A stretch of DNA of 64,000 nucleotides from Atopsyche davidsoni (lineage: Eukaryota > Arthropoda > Insecta > Trichoptera > Hydrobiosidae): the NCBI GenBank assembly GCA_022113835.1, contig JAILWY010000027.1, positions 12,650,501 through 12,714,500 on the forward strand, read 5' to 3'. Every line of letters begins with the position of its first letter. Position 1 is the first letter of the stretch. Both the position numbers and the translations under genes were made by a program. Shown here piece after piece: positions 23,601 to 33,918 of this stretch. The notes below the pieces were generated by a model, which saw only the letters and a program-made list of their open reading frames with translations, was not told where the DNA came from and searched no databases.

Positions 23601-25701
23601 TTTTGTTGAAAGGCAAGTAATTTTTCTCTCTCTTTGGATTTGTGAATGCTTGTAAATTACTAATTAGAATATCAATGATATTAAAACCAACATAATTTAT
23701 ACATCCTTATAAGCGCTACTAAATATTCTCAGTTGAGCCTTCCTAATCCAACAAAACGGAAATACCCTTTGAGATAATTAAACAACCATAATATTATATC
23801 TCTGAAAATATTTTCTTCATTTTGAAATCCCAGCCGTCCATTACAATTTTTACACTACTCAAAAAATCAAAAACGTGTGTGCGAAGATTGTTTTATATTT
23901 TTTATGATATTATAAAAAAACAGAATTTAGTATGTGATAAAATATTTTTTTTTTTATAGAAAATTAATAAAGAAATACTTCATAATATCAAAACACTTAT
24001 ACGGATATTTTTGTTATCCGAAAGAAAATGTGTTTTTTTTTTTATTATTTATTGTGCTCTCGATAAAACAAATATAAAAATTTTAGACATATGAAATTAT
24101 TTACACTTTATACTCAAATGTTTTTGCTTATAAAAAAACTTTGCATCATTACTGACAATCTGTTAATGGACCACATGAGGTATCCAACATTTTATATTCA
24201 ACGGTTCTAATATTACGATCTACCTAACGTTAAAGTTATTTTAAAGCATCAATTTCTTTTTTGCCGTTGAAAATTACTAACATTAAAAAAAAAATTTCAA
24301 GCAATAAAATTCAAAAGTAAAATAACATATGACGTGATTTAAAATTTTAGCTTTTTTTATGGCTTGAAAGGTTTGTTGTCTTTGAAGTATTTCTAGGGTA
24401 TGTCGTTATTCTATCAATAGTAAATGGATGCAGTTATAACCATGGCTTGATTAATCAAGTAATAAACGGTTTCATAACTTTTAACTGTGCTTTTAACTTA
24501 TGAATTTATAACTGCTTCTGCCTATAGTGGATGTTTGAGTCATTAGATATTTTTTTGTAACAAATAGCATTTTAAAAACCTAACTAAGTGAGTACACTTT
24601 TTATTTACTGAATAATAATATTACAATTTCGTTTAAAATAAGTATTTTAACGCCCGCACGTAAATGGGTCTGTTAAAAAAAATTGCAGGGGTATTTTGGA
24701 AATTCGTGTAATATTCACTGTGTTCAATATGACCGTGAAGAAAGACAATGTACCCAATTGGATTGCTCCTCTCTCCACGTCCGGACTTGTTTATATTTAA
24801 AATTCCCCAACACGTTCCCCATCTACCCCTACGACGGGGGTGGGGCTCCGGGGTTGGAGTGGTTAACCTTTTTACTCAGGTGTGAAGCAATTTTCTAAGT
24901 GTTTTCCTGGATAAGGGTTAAATTTCGAATTCTCCGTGCTTTTTTATTTAATTGTTCAATAAAAGACAAATTATTTATTTAAAATGTTTGAAAACAACAG
25001 ATATATTTTTATGTTTGAGTGTACGAAAAATCGACTATGCCCACCCCCAAACTATTTGACATTAAATAATTCTCAATTCCAAATATTCATTATATATCAA
25101 AAACCTCTCAATGAGAGTACTTTCATACACTGAAACTGCGATGCCCTTAACAATACCTCTACAGACCGAAAGAGCTCATACATGTTCAGTGAAGAAATTA
25201 AGTGATCTTGTTAACCTTTTGGTTTAAACAAATTTTCTTAGATAAGCATAAATTTAGAATCACACCTTTGTTTATTATCATACAAAATCCACTCAAATAT
25301 TTTATCCACTAAAATACGCCTCCCGTGAAATAATCTCTCGAACCCAAAAAGTACACGTGTGTTTACTTTTGAGGAGTCTGGGTGTAATAACACAAACAGT
25401 ATCTACGTAAGAAAAAGCTTTCAGCTGTCGGAGCTTTTGCAAATTTAGAAGCGGGGAATATTATTCTGTCAATCACACGTGCCATTTACAACGTGTAAAT
25501 CATTCACTGCGTGCTGAATGAGTCTACAACTTTTCAGCATTGAGTGTTGTGAAGAGTTTACACTCTTGGACGAGACATTCGTGAACTTAGGCGAGTGCTG
25601 GCGAGCTCTCGCCCCATCCAATCATTTTCTTCATAACTTGCATATTTTAATGCCGAATTTGTGTTTGTATTTGACAATATGAACTAAAAATAAATTCTAT
25701 G
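19611..25701. other. Long AT-rich non-coding stretch
   Basis: No supportable gene. GC islands lie at about 19735-19930, 22420-22830, 24660-24880 and 25330-25620. A 61-codon minus-strand ORF at 23228-23413 is unremarkable. The rest is AT-rich with long T and A runs. Confidence 0.5.
20607..20677. repeat. (TA)n(TG)n compound microsatellite
   Basis: About 24 TA units run directly into about 11 TG units. The IYIYIY-type minus-strand ORF across it is an artefact of the repeat. Confidence 0.97.
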
Positions 25702-25910
25702 TCTTCTTCATCAAGTGCTTTTCGTCAAAAGAGGCTGGCGACCATCTCACTGTGTTCATAGTTTTCTATGGGAAATACAGTGTAGTGGATCTGCGGGTTC
25801 TTCTACACCGCAGTTTTATATTGGAAGAAAAAGTCTGCGTATTGTTACTGCCCAATAGCATTATTATATAATCATTTCCTTACAAAGCTCTGGCGTTTAG
25901 ATCTGATACT
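25702..25910 (+). repeat. Interspersed repeat family, copy 1
   Basis: Starts CTTCTTCATCAAGTGC and carries the shared words GGCTGGCGACCATCTCACTG, GTGTAGTGGATC, GGAAGAAAAAGTCTGCGTATT and CTCTGGCGTTTAGATCTGAT. Copy 2 follows almost in tandem. The family is unknown to me; the order of words is constant in six copies within 8 kb. Confidence 0.8.
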
Positions 25911-25939
25911 TCTTCAATAGCAGTAGCTAACTTTTTTAA

Positions 25940-26276
25940 AAAAAGCAAACTTTTCGCTGATATAGCAGTCTGGAATCTTCTTCATCAAGTGCTTCTTCTC
26001 AGAGGAGGTTGGCGACCATCTCACTGAGCATATTATGGAAAATATAGTGTAGTGGGTCTCTGAGTCTTTCTACACCGCTTTTTTATATTGGAAGAAAAGT
26101 CTGCGTATTGCTGCTGCCCAATAGCACTTTTATGAAATCATTTCCTTACAAACCTCTGGCGTTTAGATCTGATACTCCTGATGCTCCTCACCTCGACAAG
26201 GTACTTCCAGAGCACATCCTTCCACATACATTTCAAGTCCACTACTCCATTAACACTAGCTCAGGGTACAGAATGG
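25940..26276 (+). repeat. Interspersed repeat family, copy 2
   Basis: The longest plus-strand copy. It begins further upstream with AGCAAACTTTTCGC and GCAGTCTGGA, then the CTTCTTCATCAAGTGC head, and extends past the GATCTGATACTCCT word into GACAAGGTACTTCCAGAGCA and CTCAGGGTACAGAATG. A 76-codon ORF through it (26108-26338) shares frame and residues (PLAFRSDTP / KALAFRSDTP) with an ORF in the minus-strand copy at 33.5 kb. This hints at a decayed coding region, but no family is recognisable. Confidence 0.8.
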
Positions 26277-26343
26277 TAGAAAGCGGGGAGAAAATTCTAC
26301 ATGCAATCAGTTTATATATATATTTAAATGTAATTTAAGCATT

Positions 26344-26477
26344 GGAGTATCAGATCTAAACGCCAAAGCTTTATAAGAAAAGGATTATACAAGCAGCAGC
26401 AATACGCAAATAAACACTGACTCAGCATAATTATGCTCATTGCAATAGTCGCCAATCTCCTCTGAGGAGAAGCACCC
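26344..26477 (-). repeat. Interspersed repeat family, copy 3 (inverted)
   Basis: Inverted relative to copies 1 and 2, and partial: from GGAGTATCAGATCTAAACGC through GCAGCAATACGCA to CAATCTCCTCTGAGGAGAAG. With copy 2 it forms an imperfect inverted pair less than 70 bp apart. Confidence 0.75.
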
Positions 26478-26479
26478 GT

Positions 26480-28422
26480 GGAAGTAGAAATTGATAAAAT
26501 AAGAAAAGTTTTTTTGTTGTTAGCCTAGAGACTTTATTTATGTGACAACGGTTTGAATACAAAATCTTTGAAGAGTTTTAAATGCTTTAATCATCAATAT
26601 CAAAATATCGAGATAATATTTACGTTTTCTCGCTGGGGTGGTCTCGGCGAGAGTGTAAACGAGCCATTGTATTCGCTTCGAACAACGGAGGCGTAAAACC
26701 GAACATATAACTCGGTATTAGAGCAAGAAAATACTCGGAAATTTATGTATCGGCGACTGGACATTTTCCGAACGTGCTCCAAATACAGGAAACCCTGAAG
26801 GATTGTCTTCCGCCGCCACTGCTGCTGAAGAATTCACGAGAATATCAAACGGTCAACTTTTGAAAAACCTGCTTTAAAAATTTAGACTACTTTAAATATA
26901 CATTTCTTTAAAAATCAAAATTTCTTATAAATATTTTTTCTTTCTTTTATCCTTCAAAAAATATTTACTATACATGAAAAATCATTCACCTTTTCATGAC
27001 GATGATTTCTAAACAGTGTGAATTTATGCACTGTTATCTAAAATAAATTTTAACGCATTTTATCTTTTGTCATATATAATATATTTATAAGAATAATTTG
27101 GCAAAAGCATATAAAATATATTACAAAAATCTTGCTAGTATGAAAACACAGCGGAAGCACAAACATTAAACCGATTTTACTTATTCAAAATATAACAGAG
27201 GGATACCAGAAAATCAATTATTTAAACGCAAGTGCTGTCTTCTCACATTTAAAGCCTTACTTCATATATTAACCAGTCCAGGTAAAATCACGTTTTGACA
27301 TTAAGTATCCTCGAAACTCTCGTGGAAGTAATACATTAATGAAGCGTGAAAACTTCGTTGTACCTTTTTATATTAAATAGACAAGCTAAGTAAGAACCTT
27401 GTTTAGTATTCAGTAAAAATATTCCAGTTTTTCCTGAGGTGAAAAAACTCAACGATGCCTTCAAAAGGCGAAATATATTTCACTGTCCCAGAAACAAATT
27501 TCAGTAGGCTTTTAAACCGTTTGAATAATTTAATTATACATACCTGTGCTTTGAGTTTTTTTCTTCAAACAAAATAGCGTATTAAATTTTTGTTGCAAAG
27601 TATCACTCAAGGTAGAGAGGGTAAGTTTGCACTAATCCGACACGTGATGCAAAAATGTCACAGGGGGTGGGGGAGGCAGTAGTCGTGACGTCATTAGGCA
27701 TAAATTATACTATTAGCGAGCGCGACAGGCGCGGGACGTGCGGCGGCCATTAGCGCTCGCCACCGCCACCGCCACCGCCCCCAAACCTGTGGGCCGCGCG
27801 CCCCCAGCGGCTCCCGTACTAGTCGCTGTTTACATGCTCAGTGTGTCCACAACTTTGGCGCTGCTCCGTGTAGTCACTGCCGCCAGAGCTCTCCAAACTT
27901 TGCAGCTCTGAGAGCCCCCCTTTGAAGCCTCTAAGTTTCCTTTGAATTTCTTGTATTAGTTACTGTACCCAGTTTGTCTGGCTTAATATATAGCGCGTGC
28001 TAATATTCTATATTCACATACGTTTTGAGCAACATCAGAGTGATATGATTTTTACATCAAAAGAATTTTAATTAATTGAGGTCGAAGAGAATTTAAGATT
28101 TATCAGTAAAAGTTATTTTATCCCAAAAAGTTTGAGCAATATATAAATTTGTAGTAAGTCAACTGACTCAACTATGAAATACGAAAAAAATGTGAAAGAA
28201 AAGGCATATTACTTTATTTTATTATAGCAATCAAACTATCGACATTAAAAGAGTTTTTATCGCGTCCAAATGAATTATTTGATTCTACAGTCCATATGGA
28301 TTTTTATAGACGCGTCGCTTTGTTTTCGGGTATTGAAATCATTTGATGTTATGGTCTTGATACTGGTAACGTTTCAACACAATAACAGGTGCGAAATTAC
28401 CTTTTGCAGCAATCAATCCACT
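26480..28422. other. Non-coding stretch with a CpG-rich, promoter-like island
   Basis: GC island at about 26620-26850. A stronger one at about 27640-27960 is described separately. The remainder is AT-rich and holds nothing recognisable. Confidence 0.5.
27640..27960. promoter_or_regulatory. CpG-rich promoter- or enhancer-like island
   Basis: The most GC- and CpG-rich segment of the left half. It contains an exact CRE palindrome GTGACGTCAT, a GCGGCGGCCATTAGCG word (GCCAT core, as in PHO/YY1 sites), a (CCGCCA)n run and several GCGCGC words. A short plus-strand ORF starts with ATG at 27834 and reads MLSVSTTLALLRVVTAARA, like a signal peptide, but stops at 27909-27911 and has no strong donor site. 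It could be the promoter and first exon of a plus-strand gene such as the CUB gene to the right. That is inference only. Confidence 0.35.
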
Positions 28423-28430
28423 CCGTAGAG

Positions 28431-28746
28431 CAGTGGTCCCCAACCCTAAGCCCGCGGGTACCATGGCGCCCGCCGACCATTTTACGTGTGCCCGCCGCTG
28501 TGCGACCACGATAAAAAATATTTAAGTTAATATGAAACAGAGAAATAAAAGCGAAAATAATCATATCATTATACTTTTATACTATTATTTATTTTATATA
28601 AAAATATTTATTATATATTTTATGTGCATTATATGTATTATTGACTATGTCCAACTATAAATATACCTTGAAAAAATAATAGGTGCCCGCCGCCCGTCCG
28701 GCAGTCTAGAATGTGCTCTTCGGCGCAAAAAGGTTGGGGACCCCTG
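28431..28746. mobile_element. hAT-family MITE
   Basis: Ends are CAGTGGTCCCCAACC on the left and CAGGGGTCCCCAACC on the right (reverse complement). A perfect 8-bp target duplication CCGTAGAG lies at 28423-28430 and 28747-28754, the size made by hAT transposases. At 316 bp with no ORF it is non-autonomous. Subterminal GCCCGCCG words occur at both ends in inverted order. Confidence 0.92.
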
Positions 28747-28754
28747 CCGTAGAG

Positions 28755-29110
28755 CAAACAAAGTCAGGGTGTCTCCTTTGCCGAACACCTGCCGCGGCTT
28801 GAGAGCCACTGTCCCCGGCAATTCGCAGTCGGCACGCACCTCGACTTGAATTTCCGCAACGGCACAATAAAGCCCCGCAAAGCACGCGATAAATTAATTA
28901 TCGCACCGAACTTCTGGGACGTTCTTTATTAATTACCTCGAGCGCGTACGAAGCCGCGTACAGACGCCCAACGCTTAGCGTCACGTCACGTCACGTCACC
29001 GGCGGATTCACGGCGCAATAAGAGTTCACACTCGGAATAAATTACTCACAGACACACTGCCGTCACGCACGCCGCGTGAGGTGACGTGACAAGTGCTTTT
29101 GCGGGTCCAC
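28755..29110. promoter_or_regulatory. CpG-rich island with tandem ACGTC and homeodomain palindrome
   Basis: Contains four tandem ACGTC units (28979-29000, CGTCACGTCACGTCACGTCAC) and a further GGTGACGTGAC nearby. A near-palindrome GATAAATTAATTATC with two back-to-back TAAT cores lies at about 28889-28903. CGCG-rich sequence surrounds it. This is the make-up of an enhancer or promoter; there is no coding signal. Confidence 0.35.
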
Positions 29111-29308
29111 CTAGATTTCATTCATATTTAAATAAAGGTCTAGCCGATTTCAATGTTTTATATTCGATTCGACCGGTGGCGAAGCTGTTTTTTTTTTAAA
29201 TCCGCAGCCTTGCCTTAAAAGGTTTTTTTATTTTTTATTGATTTTAACACTTGTGCTGTAACACAACAGTACCCGGAATATTTATATCAATTGCGTACAT
29301 CGCCAATA

Positions 29309-29671
29309 CAGTAATGCCCCGCTTTACGCGAGGGGTGCGTTCCGGAAAAAATCGCGTTATGTGAAAATCGCGTATATCGGGGTTAACGATTAAACATACA
29401 TACATAGTCAAAATCATTTGAATCAATCACTTTATTTCTAAAAACACTTTATGCAGTATTACATCTTATTTTTACTAAAAAATAGATGTATTGTCTTTTG
29501 GGTAGCGTTTCTTTTTACGTTCTTGTAAAATACGTTCATTACACCCAACGCTGTTTTTAATTGTTAAGAGAAGTCAATGACTACATTATGTTTATACACA
29601 TTCTTAAAATAAGATATTTGCGTTATAGTGAAACCGCGCATAACGGGGTCGCGTAAAACGGGGTATTACTG
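29309..29671. mobile_element. pogo/Tigger-like MITE
   Basis: TA flanks (29307-29308 and 29672-29673). Terminal inverted repeats begin CAGTAATGCCCCGCTTTACG on the left and CAGTAATACCCCGTTTTACG on the right (reverse complement). Subterminal words of the type CGCGTTATGTGAAAATCGCG and GCGTTATAGTGAAACCGCG repeat inside. CAGTA-type ends with TA duplication point to the pogo/Tigger branch. At 363 bp without an ORF it is non-autonomous. Confidence 0.85.
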
Positions 29672-29673
29672 TA

Positions 29674-31382
29674 ATCGAATATATTATTTCGCTGTTTGTC
29701 GCACTACACAAGATACTGTTGAAGTGAGCAAATCAAATAATAGCATGTATATTTTGTATTTTGTAATAAAATTATTACTGAGCCACCCTTTACGCTCATG
29801 AAATCAAAACGTCGCGTGATAAAAATGTGATAATAATTGTTTTGTATCGTGCAAAATGTCTCAAAAATTTGTAGTTTCAGGATATTGATAAAATTTCATT
29901 AGAGGGGAAGTTTTCAGTCAATTTATGCGTGAATGAAATGAATTAAGGCTCATTTGCACTTCAAATGTGTAATGGTTGAGTATTGCTTGGCTTAAGTTGG
30001 CAATTTTAATGTTTTATTAGGTTTGATTTATACTGATTAAAACATTAAAATTAATGACAAAACAAACTCATTGTAACATACTTGTATGAAAAAAATAGCC
30101 TTATATAATAAATGAATCCTTCTCAATGTGTTATTTCAATGAATGGTTATTATATATTCAGAGCTTTGGAAACAATCAACCCTTACACTGATTTTTTTAA
30201 ATTAAAATTTGTTGAATAAACATCATTGTTTCCAAACGATTTCATTCCAAAGAAAAGTAACGGTGTAATTTTTTAATTTATGTTTTCGTTTAAATACCAC
30301 AATACGCGCATAGACTGAAGAATGCAGAAAAAGTATTGTACATTTTTCACAGAAGCGCTAACGGGGAGGGAGTGACATTTTCAAAAAGGGGCTTTTAACC
30401 CTGCTACCAAAAATTAATGACGGCTGTCCAAAGAGAAGCCAAAAGACACCCCAGGGGTAGAAACTGCTTCGCTTGGCTCTCAGTGTTAAATAACAGCCCC
30501 TAAAACTACTTACTTTTATCAACAAATATATTTACCGCTAATGTTCTCCGAAAATTTTATGTTAGACTTTAGAAAATAATCACTAGCTGACTCAGCAATA
30601 TTTGTCACATTTACTTCAGTTGTACTATTTATAATACTCATAACGATTACTTCTAAGAATATGAATATAGAATCGTTGAAGACATGAACAACTAAAAATA
30701 TATATTTCCAGTCGGTTATTTAGATTAATTTTTTTAATTTCAAAGATTTTATCCATTAAATTATACGATTGTGCAATAATTAAAAATATATTTTAATCAT
30801 TGCTTTATGAGCAAAAATATTTCTACTCACAAATATCAGCATTTATTTTCACAAAAGATAGCTGGAACAAACAAGATGGACATGAAAAGCAATGAATTTA
30901 TAAGTAGACGCTATTCCACGTATACAGTATCGTGTCCATAATTATTTCCAATTTAAAATAACCGTCCAATTATAATAATCATCAAACAGGTAAAGGGCAG
31001 ACTTATTGGACCGCATTATCTCTAGCCTATTTGAATACCCAATATAATATGCAAATTATCTCAATAACGGAATGGAATCGTTAAGCATTGTATAGATAAT
31101 TAGCTGGCTTGTTGTACAGGAGCCGAGCACGCGATATGCCCTGGGAAAACATCACCGAAGACAGAAAATAGACCGGATGTATTGATAAGCTGCTGTGTTT
31201 AGCTTTCATTGTGATCTGTAAAATCATTACGAAACTCTAAACATTATTTTAGCGATAGTTTCACGTTTGAAATGACGACCTAAAATCTCATATGCATTCA
31301 AAATAAAATCACGAAAAATCAAGTGTCATACAATTCTCGAGTTGTGATATACAGAACCTATATTTGGTTTATTAACCTTTTT
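29674..31382. other. AT-rich non-coding stretch
   Basis: No gene. A GC-richer patch lies at about 30340-30490. Around 31010-31140 a more complex segment includes ATATGCAAATTATC, an octamer-type POU site, and TAGATAATTAGC, a homeodomain-type site. This would suit a conserved enhancer. Confidence 0.45.
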
Positions 31383-31555
31383 AACCTGAGCGTGTTTAAA
31401 GAATGGGCAATGGGTTAGTGGACTTGGAATGATTGTGGAGAGATGTGAATGGAAAGGATTATATAATAATGCTATTGTAGGACCCACTACACTATTTTTT
31501 CCTTAGAAAACCATGAACACTGGCTCAGCATAAAATGGTCGCCAACCTCATCTTT
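31383..31555 (-). repeat. Interspersed repeat family, copy 4 (inverted)
   Basis: Internally deleted copy. CCTGAGCGTGT and AGTGGACTTGGAATGATTGT are joined to the GGACCCACTACACTATTTTT and GGTCGCCAACCTC words; the middle third seen in the 33.5-kb copy is missing. Confidence 0.75.
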
Positions 31556-31829
31556 TAATATAAGTAATTATTCATGGTTTACTTAATAAGTGCCATCTTG
31601 AAACTACAAATATATTACCTGTGATTAATTTTAAATATTTTATAAAAGCTGTCTACAAACGTCGCGACACAATCGGCCACAGAAAGGTATCTGATCAATG
31701 GCGTTATTTACTTGCGAAAAACTATTTTAAATAAACACCCAAAATCTGAAGGCCCTATAGGATAATTACAAATCGGTTGTTAGTTGTGTTGCTTCGTGTG
31801 CAGTGCGCTTTATTTACATTTTTAACATA

Positions 31830-31942
31830 TCTTCTTCATCAAGTGCTTCTCTTCAGAGGCTGGCGATCATTTCACTGAGCTCATGCTGAACTAGTGCTCA
31901 TGGTTTTCTAAGGGGAAAATAGTGTAGTGGGTCCCCGGGTCT
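31830..31942 (+). repeat. Interspersed repeat family, copy 5
   Basis: Head-only copy: CTTCTTCATCAAGTGC, then CAGAGGCTGGCGATCATTTC, then ATAGTGTAGTGGGTCC, ending at CGGGTCT. Confidence 0.75.
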
Positions 31943-33480
31943 TAACATATACAGGTTTGTTATGTCGTTATGTAAAAACCTGCTTTATTAAATATATTAT
32001 TATGATCATCAAAAATTAATGGATTGCGTCATTCGCTGAGTTTAAAAAAGGCTTGTCTCGACAAGGCAAAACGCTGACTTCAATATAGTCAAAAAATCTT
32101 AACGAACCATCAGATACTTAATAAACAATTAAATGCATGGGTTACATATTTGCATATAACGATTCGAATTCTCACTCAGTTACAGAACCATCGTAGTCGA
32201 AAAATTACGCGGTTTGTGCTTCATCCCACCTGTGTCGCAAAAAATCGACGACTTATCTTGTGGCTTCGATTGCATAAGTATTATATAAAGCTTGAATATT
32301 TTCAGACATCATCTATCACAAATAATTTGATTTTTTGAATATTTATATACCGATTACAGAAAATACTCGTCGATATTACCATCTACCCTTGTTGGATTGC
32401 ATGCTAAACCACCCCCACTAGAGTCGTTCTTCCTTGACCCTAATGTGTACTTGTCCCACACCCTTTTTGCTGTGAGTTTTTAGGTCACTGCAATGAACCG
32501 ATGCATTCCCTTAGAGAGTTTGTCCGTTGAAAGGAATTTTAAAATTTAATAGTACAAAGTTAACAGCCGTCTCTTTTTTATTATTAAAACGCGAAAACAC
32601 AGAACGCTGGACTTTGATAAATACGGGAAAGTTTTTAATGTAAATACGCGTGTTTTTTTTGTTTCTCATAACAGCAGCTCGTTGGAAATAGAGAATTTAC
32701 ACAGAAAATCTCGTTTGTTTTTCATTTGCCGAGGTGGTTGGAAATAGAAAATTGTTTTTCTCAGAAGCTCAGCACTGCTCCAACATATAAAATCGCGATA
32801 GAATAATTATTAAAATAACTTATGTTTCCCTAAAGTCTACTTTTTTTAGTGCAAAATAATTTTACAGTTAATGGAAGCTTGATTGATAATTTTCTGCTAG
32901 ACTAGGCAGATATCAAAAATGTAATGCATACAGCACACGTCTCTTATAAAAATGAATTAAAATTGAATTAAATTAAGTTTTAGTACTGTTGTATCATAAT
33001 TTACCAAGAAGTTTCACTTTAACCACACGAGAAGGTCAAGCACACAAGTATTATTTGATTGCATATTTATTACAACCTAGTCATTAGTCTTTGTTTTTTT
33101 TTCGTCTGATTTTTATTTTCAGCATTGTTGAAAATATTGCACGCACACGTTTATTACACAAATGTTTATTGTTTACATCAGAAGATGGTTAAATACACAG
33201 TTAAGACGCTACAATGCTCATCTCTACGCATAATATTTACTTAGTATCTATTCTCTTCCTGTTTCAGGAATACCTCGGTTCTAGAATATTCTACATCTAT
33301 TACACAAACACATAAACTTAACAAGTGAAATTGGTTACAGACCCATTAAGTTTGAATTAATGTTGTTTTTGCTTCTCAGTGACTGTTTTTTTTTTTTTAT
33401 TATTAATAATTCACATTTAAATTTTTGTAAATGCTTTTATTGTGCTATCAAATTTTTCACTATTTCACGAATTGATACTA
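31943..33480. other. AT-rich non-coding stretch
   Basis: No gene. A GTTGGAAATAGA word with an AGAAAA-rich tail occurs twice 50-60 bp apart (about 32680 and 32738), a small imperfect duplication. Confidence 0.5.
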
Positions 33481-33918
33481 TTCAGTCTCCAAAACTCCCA
33501 ACTCTCCCCATTCTGCTGCTTGTGCGTGGCTGACATTCTGTACCCTGAGCGTGTGTAAAAGATCGGTAATGGAGTAGTGGACTTGGAATGATTGTGGAGA
33601 GATGTGCTCTGGAAGTACCTTGCCAAGCTGGGGAGGCTCCTGCTATTTGTTTAGGAGTATCAGATCTAAACGCCAGAGCTTTGTGAGGAAATGGTTTTAT
33701 AATAATGCTGTTGGTCAGCAGCAATACGCAGACTTTTCCTTCCAATACAAAACTGCGGTGTAGAAGATTTCCCTTTAGAAAACCATGAATACTGGCTCAG
33801 CATGCGTATGTGGTTAGTAAAATGATCGCCAACCTCCTCTGAGGAGAGGCACTTGATGAAGAAGACTCCAGACTGCTACATCAGTGAAGAATGCAGACAC
33901 GTAAAGTTTGCTTTTTAC
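33481..33918 (-). repeat. Interspersed repeat family, copy 6 (longest, inverted)
   Basis: The fullest copy, about 430 bp, holding in inverted order all the words of copies 1 to 5. It includes GACATTCTGTACCCTGAGCG, CAAGGTACTTCCAGAGCA (as complement), CAGATCTAAACGCCAGAGCT, GCAGCAATACGCAGAC and GCACTTGATGAAGAAG. An 87-codon ORF (33482-33745) overlaps it and shares KALAFRSDTP with copy 2. Confidence 0.8.

Noticed and set aside
27834..27911. Signal-peptide-like ORF as the first exon of the CUB gene
   Set aside because: Donor GTGTAG is poor and the only support is a phase match over 14 kb; kept as a hypothesis, not annotated as coding.
33482..33745. 87-codon ORF as a gene
   Set aside because: It lies in an interspersed repeat copy and is not intact in the other copies.
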